A stretch of DNA of 64,000 bases, taken from the NCBI RefSeq assembly GCF_031599675.1, contig NZ_CP134223.1, positions 4,650,001-4,714,000 on the forward strand, read 5' to 3'. Below, piece after piece: positions 26,122 through 34,478 of this stretch. Within the stretch, counting starts at the first letter, position 1, and each line of letters opens with the position of its first letter. Under the pieces are notes generated by a model. It worked only from the letters and a program-made list of their open reading frames with translations, was not told the origin of the DNA and ran no database searches. Made by a program: the position numbers and the translations under genes. The stretch comes from Paenibacillus pedocola (lineage in GTDB: Bacteria; Bacillota; Bacilli; Paenibacillales; Paenibacillaceae).

Positions 26122-28452
26122 CTACCTGACCTTTCCTGCCTGCTTTTTAATTTTGATCAACTCTTGATTCAATTTGTTTATCGCCCGTTTGTTGAACAAT
26201 AGACTATCGTTATCCATCGCGGCCAGTGCATCGACTTTGAAATTCTCCATCATGCCATACATGGGAATCTGGGTCAGATCACCCAGTACACGGATTACTA
26301 CCGATTTCGCTGCTTCATCGGCCATTAGATCCTGCAGCGTATCGCCAGAGGAATAGACCCCCTCCGGTATCTCCACCTCAACCCATGGCTCATTGTCATC
26401 ATGCTCAGGCAGGGTGAACCAGTTAGCAACCATTTCCCCTTTATCCTCGGCAGGCGCGGAGTAGCAAGGGTTCACTGCCGCAACTTTTTTAAACACGGTC
26501 TGATCGGTAAAAGAGCCTGTTTCATCTTCTGCTACAACCTCAATTTGAGTATACCCTTCCCCCAAAGCGACACTTTTGAACACCAGAACTCGATCAGATC
26601 CGGACAATGTTACGGTCTTCACACCATTAACGAAAAGCGATACTGACTTGCAGTTGGTGTATACCTTCAAATCGATGCTGTTGCCTGCACGCTCCAAATG
26701 CCGTTTCCCGGCAATATGAACGAAGGGAGTCGTGGACCAGTGTGCTTTATACATATAGAAAGCATCCTTCTTCACTTTGCGGTCATAGGTAACCAGCCCT
26801 TTGTTGTTACGCCCTTTCACTCCACCCTCATCCCGGACATTGGCCCCGAAATCGAACATATTCCACACATACGTAGCCCACAGGAACGGACGCTGCTCAA
26901 AAATCTTCCATACCTGCTCGTGGTAAAGCGCATGGTATTCCTCGGTGTAATCCTTCACTACTGGCTGATCGGTGTGATATTCGATGATCCCTTCAGCACC
27001 GTACTCGGAGATACACAGGCTGGTATCAGGGTTGATCTCATGAAACCGATCAATCCACGGGCCGAATTCCTCTGCTTTCCCGTTATACCAGCCATAATAT
27101 TTGTTATAGCCGATTACATCCGTAATATAGTTGTACTCATCCTTGTCGTCGACAATAAACATGTTGGCCATCGTAGTCAGGCGGGTCGGATCCTCTTGCC
27201 TGGTCAATTCATGAAGCTCACGGACGACCTTACGGACCTGTTCAACATTCTTGCTGCCGATCTGGATTTCATTCTGGATGCCCCAGAACAGCACCGAAGG
27301 ATGGTTGTAATTCTGACGGATCAGCTCGGTCATCTGGGACTTGGCATTTTCACCGGACAGATCGCTTTCCGACATCCGGGTAATAAATGGAATCTCCGCC
27401 CAAACGACCATTCCCGCACGGTCACATAAATCATAGAAATACTGGTCGTGCTGGTAGTGCGCCAGACGAATGGAGTTGGCTCCGATTTCTTGTATCAGCG
27501 CCATATCTTCATCATGCTCGCAGGCTGTAATGGCCCAGCCCCTATCCTTACGGTCCTGATGCCGTGCCACACCGTGCAGCCGTACCGCTCTGCCGTTCAG
27601 GTACAGCCCCCGGTCTGGATCAACGTGGAAATAGCGTACGCCGAAGGGGATAACGGCCTCGTCCACTGTATCGTTATAGCGCTGCAGGGTTACTCTCGCC
27701 TTGTAAAGATGTGCATCAGGAGCGGCCTCCCACAGCAGCGGATTCTTAATGGTTAACGCCAAATCCACAGCCGCCGTGTCTCCGGCAGCCAGATTCACCT
27801 CGGCACCTGAAATGCCGGCAATCTTCCCTGTCTGATCCAACAGCTCGATCCACAGTCTAACCTTGCTCTCTTCTGCGTAAGCATTGGTGATCCGGGTACG
27901 GACCTTCAACCTGGCTGAATCACCAGTCACTTCTTCCTGAATAATATAGACTCCCGGTGAACCCTGATCCATTAAATCGATATGCACCGGATTTACGACG
28001 ATAAGATTCACATCCCGGTAAATCCCCCCAAAGAAGGTGAAATCGGCGCGCAGCGGATACACATCCTCAATTGCTGAATTGTCCACCTTAACAGCCAGCA
28101 CATTGGGGCCGCCGAACTGGAAATGCTCCGTCAGATCAAACCGGAAGGTGGAATAGCCGCCGCGGTGCTGGCCAATATACCGGCCGTTCAAGTAAATATC
28201 GGCCACACTGTTGGCTCCCTGGAATTCGATATACACCCGGTTGTTCCGGTCTGCTTCGGACAAGGTCAGAGCCTTACGGTACCAGCAAGCCCTCCGGTCA
28301 TATTCATTTCCGTTTGCTCCATCAATCGCATTCCAGGTATGCGGCAGTGTGACCGTTTCCCAGTCGAGATCGCTGTAAGCAGGCTCTTTGGCTTCTATAA
28401 CATCCTGTTTTGAGAATTTCCACACCGCATTCAAATTCAACACTTTCCGCAT
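26122..28452 (-). CDS. GH2 beta-galactosidase/beta-glucuronidase-type enzyme
   Basis: 776 residues. Domain order: sugar-binding jelly roll (about 1-170), Ig-like domain (about 170-275), catalytic barrel (about 275-575) and a C-terminal Ig-like domain. The acid/base Glu is in FWGIQNEIQ and the nucleophile in LCISEYGAEG. It retains configuration and acts on beta-galactosides, glucuronides or mannosides. It has no signal peptide. It sits in an operon between the SDR and the GH106-like enzyme, with only 17 and 6 bp between genes, so the products likely handle one branched substrate. Confidence 0.9.
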   Translation of the reverse strand: MRKVLNLNAVWKFSKQDVIEAKEPAYSDLDWETVTLPHTWNAIDGANGNEYDRRACWYRKALTLSEADRNNRVYIEFQGANSVADIYLNGRYIGQHRGGYSTFRFDLTEHFQFGGPNVLAVKVDNSAIEDVYPLRADFTFFGGIYRDVNLIVVNPVHIDLMDQGSPGVYIIQEEVTGDSARLKVRTRITNAYAEESKVRLWIELLDQTGKIAGISGAEVNLAAGDTAAVDLALTIKNPLLWEAAPDAHLYKARVTLQRYNDTVDEAVIPFGVRYFHVDPDRGLYLNGRAVRLHGVARHQDRKDRGWAITACEHDEDMALIQEIGANSIRLAHYQHDQYFYDLCDRAGMVVWAEIPFITRMSESDLSGENAKSQMTELIRQNYNHPSVLFWGIQNEIQIGSKNVEQVRKVVRELHELTRQEDPTRLTTMANMFIVDDKDEYNYITDVIGYNKYYGWYNGKAEEFGPWIDRFHEINPDTSLCISEYGAEGIIEYHTDQPVVKDYTEEYHALYHEQVWKIFEQRPFLWATYVWNMFDFGANVRDEGGVKGRNNKGLVTYDRKVKKDAFYMYKAHWSTTPFVHIAGKRHLERAGNSIDLKVYTNCKSVSLFVNGVKTVTLSGSDRVLVFKSVALGEGYTQIEVVAEDETGSFTDQTVFKKVAAVNPCYSAPAEDKGEMVANWFTLPEHDDNEPWVEVEIPEGVYSSGDTLQDLMADEAAKSVVIRVLGDLTQIPMYGMMENFKVDALAAMDNDSLLFNKRAINKLNQELIKIKKQAGKVR

Positions 28453-28469
28453 CGAAGCATCTCCTTTAT

Positions 28470-29273
28470 CTAGAGCAAATCTTTCATCTTATCGGCAATC
28501 AGTCCGGCGGCCCGCTTAGGATTCAGACGGTACAGCTTATCCATCAGCCGGGAATCCTTGCCTGCGAGCACCCGGACCCGGTCCTGTTCGATGCCGTTAA
28601 CAATAATTTCTGCAGCTTTTTTGGGCGTTAACAACTGGGCAACCTGCTTCTGGTTCATTTCTTTGTTCTCCGTCTGGTCCAGCCCGGAATTCTTCATAAT
28701 ATTGGTACTGACACCGCCGGGAAATACAACCGTAACCTTTACACGGGTATTCTTAAGCTCTGAATGCAGTCCCTCTGTCAGCAGCTTCACTGCCGCCTTC
28801 GATGCGCCATAGATGGTCTGACCCGGAACCGGGAGGAATCCTCCCATACTCGATATGTTGGTAATATGGGCCGCAGGTCTTGTTAACAGATGCGGCAGAA
28901 ATGCCTTGACCATGAAAAGCGTCCCGTAGAAATTGATATCCATCACTTGCTTGATTTTGTGATATCCCAACTCATTCACAGGTACAAATGGATGGATGAT
29001 ACCTGCGTTATTAATGATTCCATCTACTGTTCCATGATGATTGATCACTTGCTCTGGAAGGGACTCCACAGCCTCACAATCTGTCAGATTTACGATATGT
29101 GCTGATAGTCTGCCGCCTGCGTCTCCAGACTGATTCCTTGTTTCTTCTAATGCTTCTTTGCTTATGTCAACGGCAGCAACTCGGGCACCTTTGGAGAGCA
29201 GATTAAGCACTAGTTCCCTGCCAATTCCGCCTCCGGCTCCGGTAACAACAATTACTTTGTCTGCAACCTTCAT
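28470..29273 (-). CDS. SDR-family oxidoreductase
   Basis: 267 residues. The cofactor motif is VTGAGGGIGRELV, followed by AAVDIS with an Asp suited to NAD. NNAG and the active site SSMGG ... YGASKAAVKLL are intact. The C-terminus (VRVLAGKDSRLMDKLYRLNP) resembles acyl or steroid-type SDRs more than the sugar dehydrogenase at 20870, so the two SDRs are not duplicates. Its ATG overlaps the GH1 stop by 4 nt. Its substrate is unknown; the context suggests a glycoside or its aglycone. Confidence 0.83.
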   Translation of the reverse strand: MKVADKVIVVTGAGGGIGRELVLNLLSKGARVAAVDISKEALEETRNQSGDAGGRLSAHIVNLTDCEAVESLPEQVINHHGTVDGIINNAGIIHPFVPVNELGYHKIKQVMDINFYGTLFMVKAFLPHLLTRPAAHITNISSMGGFLPVPGQTIYGASKAAVKLLTEGLHSELKNTRVKVTVVFPGGVSTNIMKNSGLDQTENKEMNQKQVAQLLTPKKAAEIIVNGIEQDRVRVLAGKDSRLMDKLYRLNPKRAAGLIADKMKDLL

Positions 29274-30562
29274 CCTTCTAATCCGCCTACGCTGATCGTT
29301 CCCAATACGGACAGACTCTCCTTCGGATGCCGCGTCTGGGTAGACCGGTCCACCGCAATTAATCCAAACGTCTGGTCATAACCTAATTGCCATTCAAAAT
29401 TATCCAGCAGTGACCAATAAGTATATCCAATGACCGGGATGCCTTTCTCAATGCGCCGGTACACTCCATTTAGAGCTTGCTTAATAAACTCAACTCTCTC
29501 TTCATCGTTGTCCGTAGACAGGCCGTTCTCGGTAATGAAGATGGGCTTGCTCCAGTGCAAGGCAACGAAATCCAGCACATTGCCCAGCGCCGCAGGATAA
29601 TTTTCGTAGCCCATTTTCGTCAACCTTGCTGTATCATCCGGGGGAACAACGCCCTCTGGACCGTGAATTTTACGCGAGTAATTTTGCACCCCGAGGAAAT
29701 CATCCTCCTGCAGGAACGGCAGATAATCCAGCAGATCCTCCTGCTGCTCCTTGCGTACAGACACCTCTCCTCCCGGCAATGCCTGATGGTCATAGAGTGA
29801 GAAGGTGATACCCACCTGAATTGCCGGATGAAGCTCCTTGATAATGCTTCGCGCGGTCTCATGGCATTTCATAATAATGAGTTCCCCCTGCTTAGACCTT
29901 GGAGCGAGGAAAGGCTGCACTTTACTTGGATCGATTCCGAAGGTTTCACCAAGCTCCCGGTAATAATGTTCCATCCGGGTTCCCATATCCACATTCAGAC
30001 CCACCTGAACGTCGGCAGTATCCTTCTTCTTGTGTGTGCCTGCACTCATCATCCGCTTCATAATCTTGGTAATCTGCTTGCCCATATTGGCTTCGTTAAT
30101 GGTACAAATATAGGGAATAAGCTGGCCCAGCCGAGAAACAACATACCTGCAGTACTTGCCAAAGGATTCGATTGTTGCCTCGCTCTCCCAGCCCCCTTCG
30201 GAAATGAGCCATTTAGGCGAGGAAAAATGATGAAGTGTCACAACCGGTGTTATGCTGTGCCGGTGACAGAAATTCAGAACGTTTCTGTAGTGCTCAATTT
30301 CTTGTTCATTAAATTCACCTTTCACCGGCTCGATTCTGGCCCATTCGATAGAAAAACGGTAGGTGTTACAGCCTGCATTCCGGAGCAGCAGAATATCTTC
30401 TTCGTACCGGTGATAATGATCCACTGCATCCAATGAAGGCTCCTTATATACGGAGTTAGGTACATGCTCCATCGCCCAAAAATCACTATAGATATTGTGT
30501 CCTTCCACTTGATGGGCAGCTGTTGCCGCTCCTATCATAAAATCTGCCGGAAATTTACTCAT
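29270..30562 (-). CDS. GH1 beta-glycosidase, intracellular
   Basis: 430 residues with start ATG 30562 (MSKFPADFMIGAATAAHQVE), after AAAGGGTGG; the frame is open 48 nt further but overlaps the cre site. The acid/base Glu is in TINEANMG and the nucleophile in FITENGLS; the tail SLLDNFEWQLGYDQTFGL is present. Asn-Glu-Ala instead of the usual Asn-Glu-Pro at the acid/base position is a small departure seen in some subfamilies. First gene of the operon GH1-SDR-GH2-GH106-like, divergent from the AraC gene. Confidence 0.9.
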   Translation of the reverse strand: MSKFPADFMIGAATAAHQVEGHNIYSDFWAMEHVPNSVYKEPSLDAVDHYHRYEEDILLLRNAGCNTYRFSIEWARIEPVKGEFNEQEIEHYRNVLNFCHRHSITPVVTLHHFSSPKWLISEGGWESEATIESFGKYCRYVVSRLGQLIPYICTINEANMGKQITKIMKRMMSAGTHKKKDTADVQVGLNVDMGTRMEHYYRELGETFGIDPSKVQPFLAPRSKQGELIIMKCHETARSIIKELHPAIQVGITFSLYDHQALPGGEVSVRKEQQEDLLDYLPFLQEDDFLGVQNYSRKIHGPEGVVPPDDTARLTKMGYENYPAALGNVLDFVALHWSKPIFITENGLSTDNDEERVEFIKQALNGVYRRIEKGIPVIGYTYWSLLDNFEWQLGYDQTFGLIAVDRSTQTRHPKESLSVLGTISVGGLEG

Positions 30563-30595
30563 GTTTTCTGTCCACCCTTTCTGATCAGCATCCAA

Positions 30596-30609
30596 TGAAA
30601 CCGTTATCA
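30596..30609 (-). promoter_or_regulatory. cre site upstream of the GH1-SDR-GH2-GH106-like operon
   Basis: TGATAACGGTTTCA on the reverse strand fits TGWNANCGNTNWCA at all 14 positions. It lies 34-47 bp before the start codon, between promoter and gene, where CcpA would act as a roadblock. Confidence 0.72.
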
Positions 30610-30659
30610 TAAATACAAATCACCTTACTGCTAAAAGGATACCACTGCCTAAAAAAACA

Positions 30660-30684
30660 TTATGGTATTTTAGTACTTTTTTTT
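30660..30684. promoter_or_regulatory. Conserved AraC-type operator candidate (copy 2)
   Basis: TTATGGTATTTTAGTAC followed by a run of eight T, nearly identical to 23316-23339. It lies between the divergent GH1 operon and araC-type gene, so one bound regulator could control both. Confidence 0.6.
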
Positions 30685-30729
30685 GTAGCATATAAGCAAG
30701 AAGTTTGCTCCTGATGAAAGGGGATCAGC

Positions 30730-31974
30730 ATGAACTCTAACCTGGAGAAGAACCTGAAATTATGTGACCTTGTTGCCGGTACATTTGATTTGCATGTGTT
30801 CTACATTGATCCGGCCGGTAAAATTATCTATGAATCGCCCAATAACCAATTATTGAACCCGCTGTATGAGAACCAGAAGCAGAGCTTATTTACTCGGTTG
30901 AATTTCTACGCAAGCAAGCCTTATGATTTTCCGCTTATCCAGAAGTCGGCCTTCTCCGAAAAGTTTATCTTAATCAGTGTCTTCAACAATCAGGCCTTTG
31001 AAGGCACCGTGTTAATTGGCCCGACGGTTGCTTATTCTTTATCGAGTGACCGGGTAAACGGCATCATCCATGATTCGCTTGGATTCTTTTTCCGGGATAA
31101 GGTGATCCAGTATTACAACTCCATCCCCGTCGTTCCCCATGAGAGGTTAATACAGTTGAGTTCGCTGGTCTTCCACCTGTTTAATCAGGTCTATATTGCT
31201 CCAGAAACGGTATGGGAGAGAAACGGTGAACTGGCGGAGCCCTATGAAAGGATGGAGAAAAGTGATTTAATCGTCTCCCAAAACCTGCAGGCGAACACCT
31301 ATCATGAACGGTTATTTGAGAAGAAAATGCTCGAAATAATCAAAGAAGGACGCGTTGAGGAATTAACCCAGCTCCCCACTTTAAAAGAAGAGGAGGTAGC
31401 CAGCGTTTTGTCGAAAACCAGCTATTTCCGTTCAAATAAAAACCACATCATCACCCTCATCACCTTAGTCTCCAGAGCTGCCATTGACGGCGGCCTGCAT
31501 GAAGAAGTCGCTTTCAGTTTGCATGACCGCTTTATCCAGCAGTTAGAAGAAGCGAATACACTTGAGGGCATCCGGGAGCTGGCCAAAGAAGTGCTCTATA
31601 CTTATGCGGAGAAGGTTCAGCAGGTCAAAAATGAACGCTATTCCAAAACGGTCACGACCTGTAAAGATTATATTTACAAACATATCTATGAGAACATCAG
31701 CCACGATGATATTGCCCGCAAAGTTGACCTCAGCCCAAAATATCTTTCCTCCTTATTTAAAAAGGAGGTCGGGATCACCGTGAGCGAATACATTCAGAAC
31801 ACTAAAATTAATGAAGCAAAAAAATTGCTTGCCCTAAGCAAAACGCCCATTTCTGAAATTTGTACGCTGCTGAACTTCAACGACCAGAGCTATTTCACCA
31901 AAGTATTTAAAAAGGTAAGCGGAGTCACGCCCATGTATTACAGGGAACGGCATCATCTTCTAGACAGGAAGTAA
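30730..31974 (+). CDS. AraC-family transcriptional regulator
   Basis: 414 residues. The N-terminal 300 residues form a sensor-like region (FDLHVFYIDPAGKIIYESPN, then a PAS- or YSIRK-like fold) without clear family match. The last 100 residues are the AraC double helix-turn-helix (ISHDDIARKVDLSPKYLSSL and ISEICTLLNFNDQSYFTKVF). The ribosome site is AAAGGGG, 7 nt before ATG. Its divergent placement and the shared motif at both glycosidase operons of this locus make it their probable activator. The inducer is unknown. Confidence 0.9.
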   Translation: MNSNLEKNLKLCDLVAGTFDLHVFYIDPAGKIIYESPNNQLLNPLYENQKQSLFTRLNFYASKPYDFPLIQKSAFSEKFILISVFNNQAFEGTVLIGPTVAYSLSSDRVNGIIHDSLGFFFRDKVIQYYNSIPVVPHERLIQLSSLVFHLFNQVYIAPETVWERNGELAEPYERMEKSDLIVSQNLQANTYHERLFEKKMLEIIKEGRVEELTQLPTLKEEEVASVLSKTSYFRSNKNHIITLITLVSRAAIDGGLHEEVAFSLHDRFIQQLEEANTLEGIRELAKEVLYTYAEKVQQVKNERYSKTVTTCKDYIYKHIYENISHDDIARKVDLSPKYLSSLFKKEVGITVSEYIQNTKINEAKKLLALSKTPISEICTLLNFNDQSYFTKVFKKVSGVTPMYYRERHHLLDRK

Positions 31975-32092
31975 GGCGGGACAATGGGGCCGGAACTCAA
32001 TTCACTTGAGATCCTGGCCTATCGCAGATTCGGGCTTACCATGAAGGAACAGCGACTCAGCCCCTCGTAGCAGTATGCTTGTTTGCTTCCAT

Positions 32093-32136
32093 AAAAAGAG
32101 CTGTTAACTCTAAATTCAGTCAGCAGCTCTCTTTCT
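32093..32136. terminator. Bidirectional terminator
   Basis: AGAGCTG/CAGCTCT stem around an approximately 20-nt loop, with T-rich tails on both sides (TCTTTC forward, TCTTTTTA reverse). It separates the AraC gene from the aminotransferase operon. Confidence 0.65.
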
Positions 32137-32173
32137 TATATGGTGTTGTGCGTGACATGTTTTGTCATAGCTG

Positions 32174-32338
32174 CTAGATAAACAGCAGGAGCGCCACACA
32201 GCCGGCCCCGAGTGTTGTAATAATTAAGACCACGGTTCTGCCGCTTGAATCAAACAAACGTCCAATGAGCAGCACTGCGAATCCGGGATCAAGGCCAGCG
32301 ACCAACGTACCCAGCTGATTTAGGTTCATGCTCCTCAT
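32174..32338 (-). CDS. Short membrane peptide or remnant of a transporter C-terminus
   Basis: 54 residues (MRSMNLNQLGTLVAGLDPGF, then a hydrophobic segment ending GCVALLLFI). GGAGGAG lies 7 nt before the ATG and the aminotransferase stop is 22 bp upstream, so it looks translated within that operon. The LLIGRLFDSSGRTVVLII pattern resembles the last helices of major facilitator transporters, so it may be the surviving tail of a lost transporter. The call is tentative. Confidence 0.4.
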   Translation of the reverse strand: MRSMNLNQLGTLVAGLDPGFAVLLIGRLFDSSGRTVVLIITTLGAGCVALLLFI

Positions 32339-32360
32339 GTAATGCTCCTCCTCGAGCCAT

Positions 32361-33626
32361 TTATGACACGCCCTCCAACTCCGGGTGCATCTTCTTCACG
32401 GCACGGAAAGCATCATCGGCCACTTCCAGCGTAAAGGCGATGTCCTCCTCTGTCAGCGCCGCATTAATAAAGTGGTTATGGTGGTTGGTAAAGAAGACAC
32501 CACGCTGAACGCAGGCGGCGATCCACTCCTGATGCAGTACCTGACTCGGATCATTGGCAATCCGCATGTACCACATCGGCAGCTCGCCGCTGATCCGCAG
32601 ATCGATACCGTGCCCGGCGGCGACACCAGCCAGGCCGCTGGTCAGTTTGCTGCCGAGTTCCTGAAGCCGCTGAGGCGCCTGAATCGCCTTCAGCTTATTC
32701 AGCGTAGCGATCCCGGCGGCAAAGGGAACAGCCGAGAACCAGTAGCTACCCGTATAGAATACCGATGAAGCGGCACTTTTCAGCTCATCCTTGCCGCATA
32801 GGGCAGAGACGTTGTAGCCATTGGCCAGTGCCTTGCAGAAGCAGATCAGATCCGCCTCGAAGCCGTAATGATGATCCGAGCCGGCAAGATCCAGCCGGAA
32901 GCCGCAGCGCACATCGTCAATGATCAGCACAATGCCGTGTCTCGTGCAGAGTGAGCGCACCTTTTGCCAATATTCCTGCTCCGGAAGCTGGTTATCGACA
33001 AAATTTCCCTGGAAATACGGGCTGGCGATAAAGCAGGCAATTTGTCCCGGATAAGCGCTGATCAGCGCTTCCAGCTGTCCGATATTGTTCCAGTCCACAT
33101 AGAGGTTATTCGCAATCTCCTCGGGCGCGATGCCGGAATTCCCCGCAAGCTTCGTCCATGCAGCTACACCGTGATACCCCTTATTTACGAGCACCGCTTT
33201 GTTCCTTCCTGTGGCGGCACGCGCAATCATGAGCGCAAAGCTTGTAACATCCCCGCCATTTTTAGCGAAAAACGCCCAGTCGGCACTATGTACGGTATCC
33301 ACCAGCAGCTCGGCGAATTCAACCATTTTCACCGAAGGTAAGGTCACACAATCCCCCAGTTCCCCCTGCGCTCTCGCTGCCTGGTCCACATCGTCGTCAC
33401 GGTAGCCGAGGATGTTGGGACCGTAAGCACACATATAATCAATGAACCGGTTGCCGTCCACATCCCAGAAATAAGCCCCCTTGGCTTCCCTGGCGAAGAA
33501 CGGAAATGCGCTCGGCGGAATCATGCTGCCCTCAACAGGCCCAAGATGTCCATAGACCCCGGCCGGAATGACCTTCATCGCACGTTCGAATAGCAATCTG
33601 CTGTTAGTATATTTATTAGGTTCCAT
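32361..33626 (-). CDS. Class III PLP aminotransferase, glutamate-1-semialdehyde aminomutase-like
   Basis: 421 residues of fold type I. Landmarks are GAYFWDVDGNRFIDYMCAYG near the N-terminus, KNGGDVTSFALMIARAATGR, the PLP-contact IIDDVRCGFR and the Schiff-base lysine in CFCKALANGYNVSALCG. It resembles HemL-type aminomutases, but the operon (amino-acid permease, SCP2-like protein) points to amino-acid or amine metabolism, not haem. A near-identical 3' end survives as a fragment at 4255. It lies 31 bp after the SCP2-like gene. Confidence 0.87.
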   Translation of the reverse strand: MEPNKYTNSRLLFERAMKVIPAGVYGHLGPVEGSMIPPSAFPFFAREAKGAYFWDVDGNRFIDYMCAYGPNILGYRDDDVDQAARAQGELGDCVTLPSVKMVEFAELLVDTVHSADWAFFAKNGGDVTSFALMIARAATGRNKAVLVNKGYHGVAAWTKLAGNSGIAPEEIANNLYVDWNNIGQLEALISAYPGQIACFIASPYFQGNFVDNQLPEQEYWQKVRSLCTRHGIVLIIDDVRCGFRLDLAGSDHHYGFEADLICFCKALANGYNVSALCGKDELKSAASSVFYTGSYWFSAVPFAAGIATLNKLKAIQAPQRLQELGSKLTSGLAGVAAGHGIDLRISGELPMWYMRIANDPSQVLHQEWIAACVQRGVFFTNHHNHFINAALTEEDIAFTLEVADDAFRAVKKMHPELEGVS

Positions 33627-33657
33627 CTATCGATTCCTCATTTCCTCCGGGTCTGAA

Positions 33658-34437
33658 TTACACGAACTGCGGGACTTTAGCCAAAATATCATTCATATGC
33701 TGAATCATTGGCAGCATTCCTTTAAGCTTCAGCCTCTCGGTAACAATCAGCTCATGAACATCCGCCTTCTCGCTAAGGACATCATTCGCAGACTGGACGG
33801 TATCAAATACCATGTAGGCACTTGGAACCGCCGGAGCGCTCTTCATCGCCTGAAGCCGACCCTTCATGGCGTGCAGGAATACCTGCTGTCCGCTCTCCTC
33901 AATAGAGATCGATATGACACCGTCCGGTATTCTCGCCGCAATCCGCCGCCCGATCTCATCATAGTTCCCGATACAGGCCACGGCATAAGCTGCCGTATTC
34001 AGCAGCAGCCGGGTATGGATGGCGAAATAGTCAGCGTCTTTCAGCAGCCCTCCGTCCGGCTTCAAATAATATTCCAGCCTTTGGGTCAGCTTCGTGAAGT
34101 CAGTGGTCAGGAATCCCAGCCTGGACAATCCGCGCAGCGGTATAGGATTCGACTTCCCTTCAATCATCTTGTTGAAATGCTCCGGAGAACGGAAATACAG
34201 CACAATGGATGAAGCACCGGCCGGTTCTTGCATAGTAACGTCCCCGCCCGCAATAATCAGGTCCGCCGCAGGTCCACCCCGTATTTTGAACCGGATGGTA
34301 TTCCGCTTCCCTTGTATCAGGGCAATTGAAGCAGGGTCCAGACGGCATAATTCCTCCAGATTCCTGAGAACGGCATACAGATTCACTGCCGCTTTGGTCC
34401 CATGGACCGACGCTTTTGCAGATTCAATCACAGGCAT
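33658..34437 (-). CDS. Conserved protein with an SCP2-like domain, unknown role
   Basis: 259 residues from ATG 34437, which has GGGAG 6 nt upstream; the longer frame overlaps the permease gene. The segment from about residue 35 to 125 (IRFKIRGGPAADLIIAGGDV ... YFRSPEHFNKMIEGKSNPIP) has the pattern of an SCP2 lipid-binding domain. The rest is unfamiliar. It lies between the amino-acid permease and the aminotransferase and may bind or hold their substrate. This assignment rests on pattern only. Confidence 0.5.
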   Translation of the reverse strand: MPVIESAKASVHGTKAAVNLYAVLRNLEELCRLDPASIALIQGKRNTIRFKIRGGPAADLIIAGGDVTMQEPAGASSIVLYFRSPEHFNKMIEGKSNPIPLRGLSRLGFLTTDFTKLTQRLEYYLKPDGGLLKDADYFAIHTRLLLNTAAYAVACIGNYDEIGRRIAARIPDGVISISIEESGQQVFLHAMKGRLQAMKSAPAVPSAYMVFDTVQSANDVLSEKADVHELIVTERLKLKGMLPMIQHMNDILAKVPQFV

Positions 34438-34478
34438 CGTTGAACTCCCTTCCTCTCTTGAAATGAAAACTTCTCCTC

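Noticed and set aside
26698..27429. 243-codon forward frame opposite the GH2 gene
   Set aside because: Antisense to conserved catalytic regions; no ribosome site or family resemblance.
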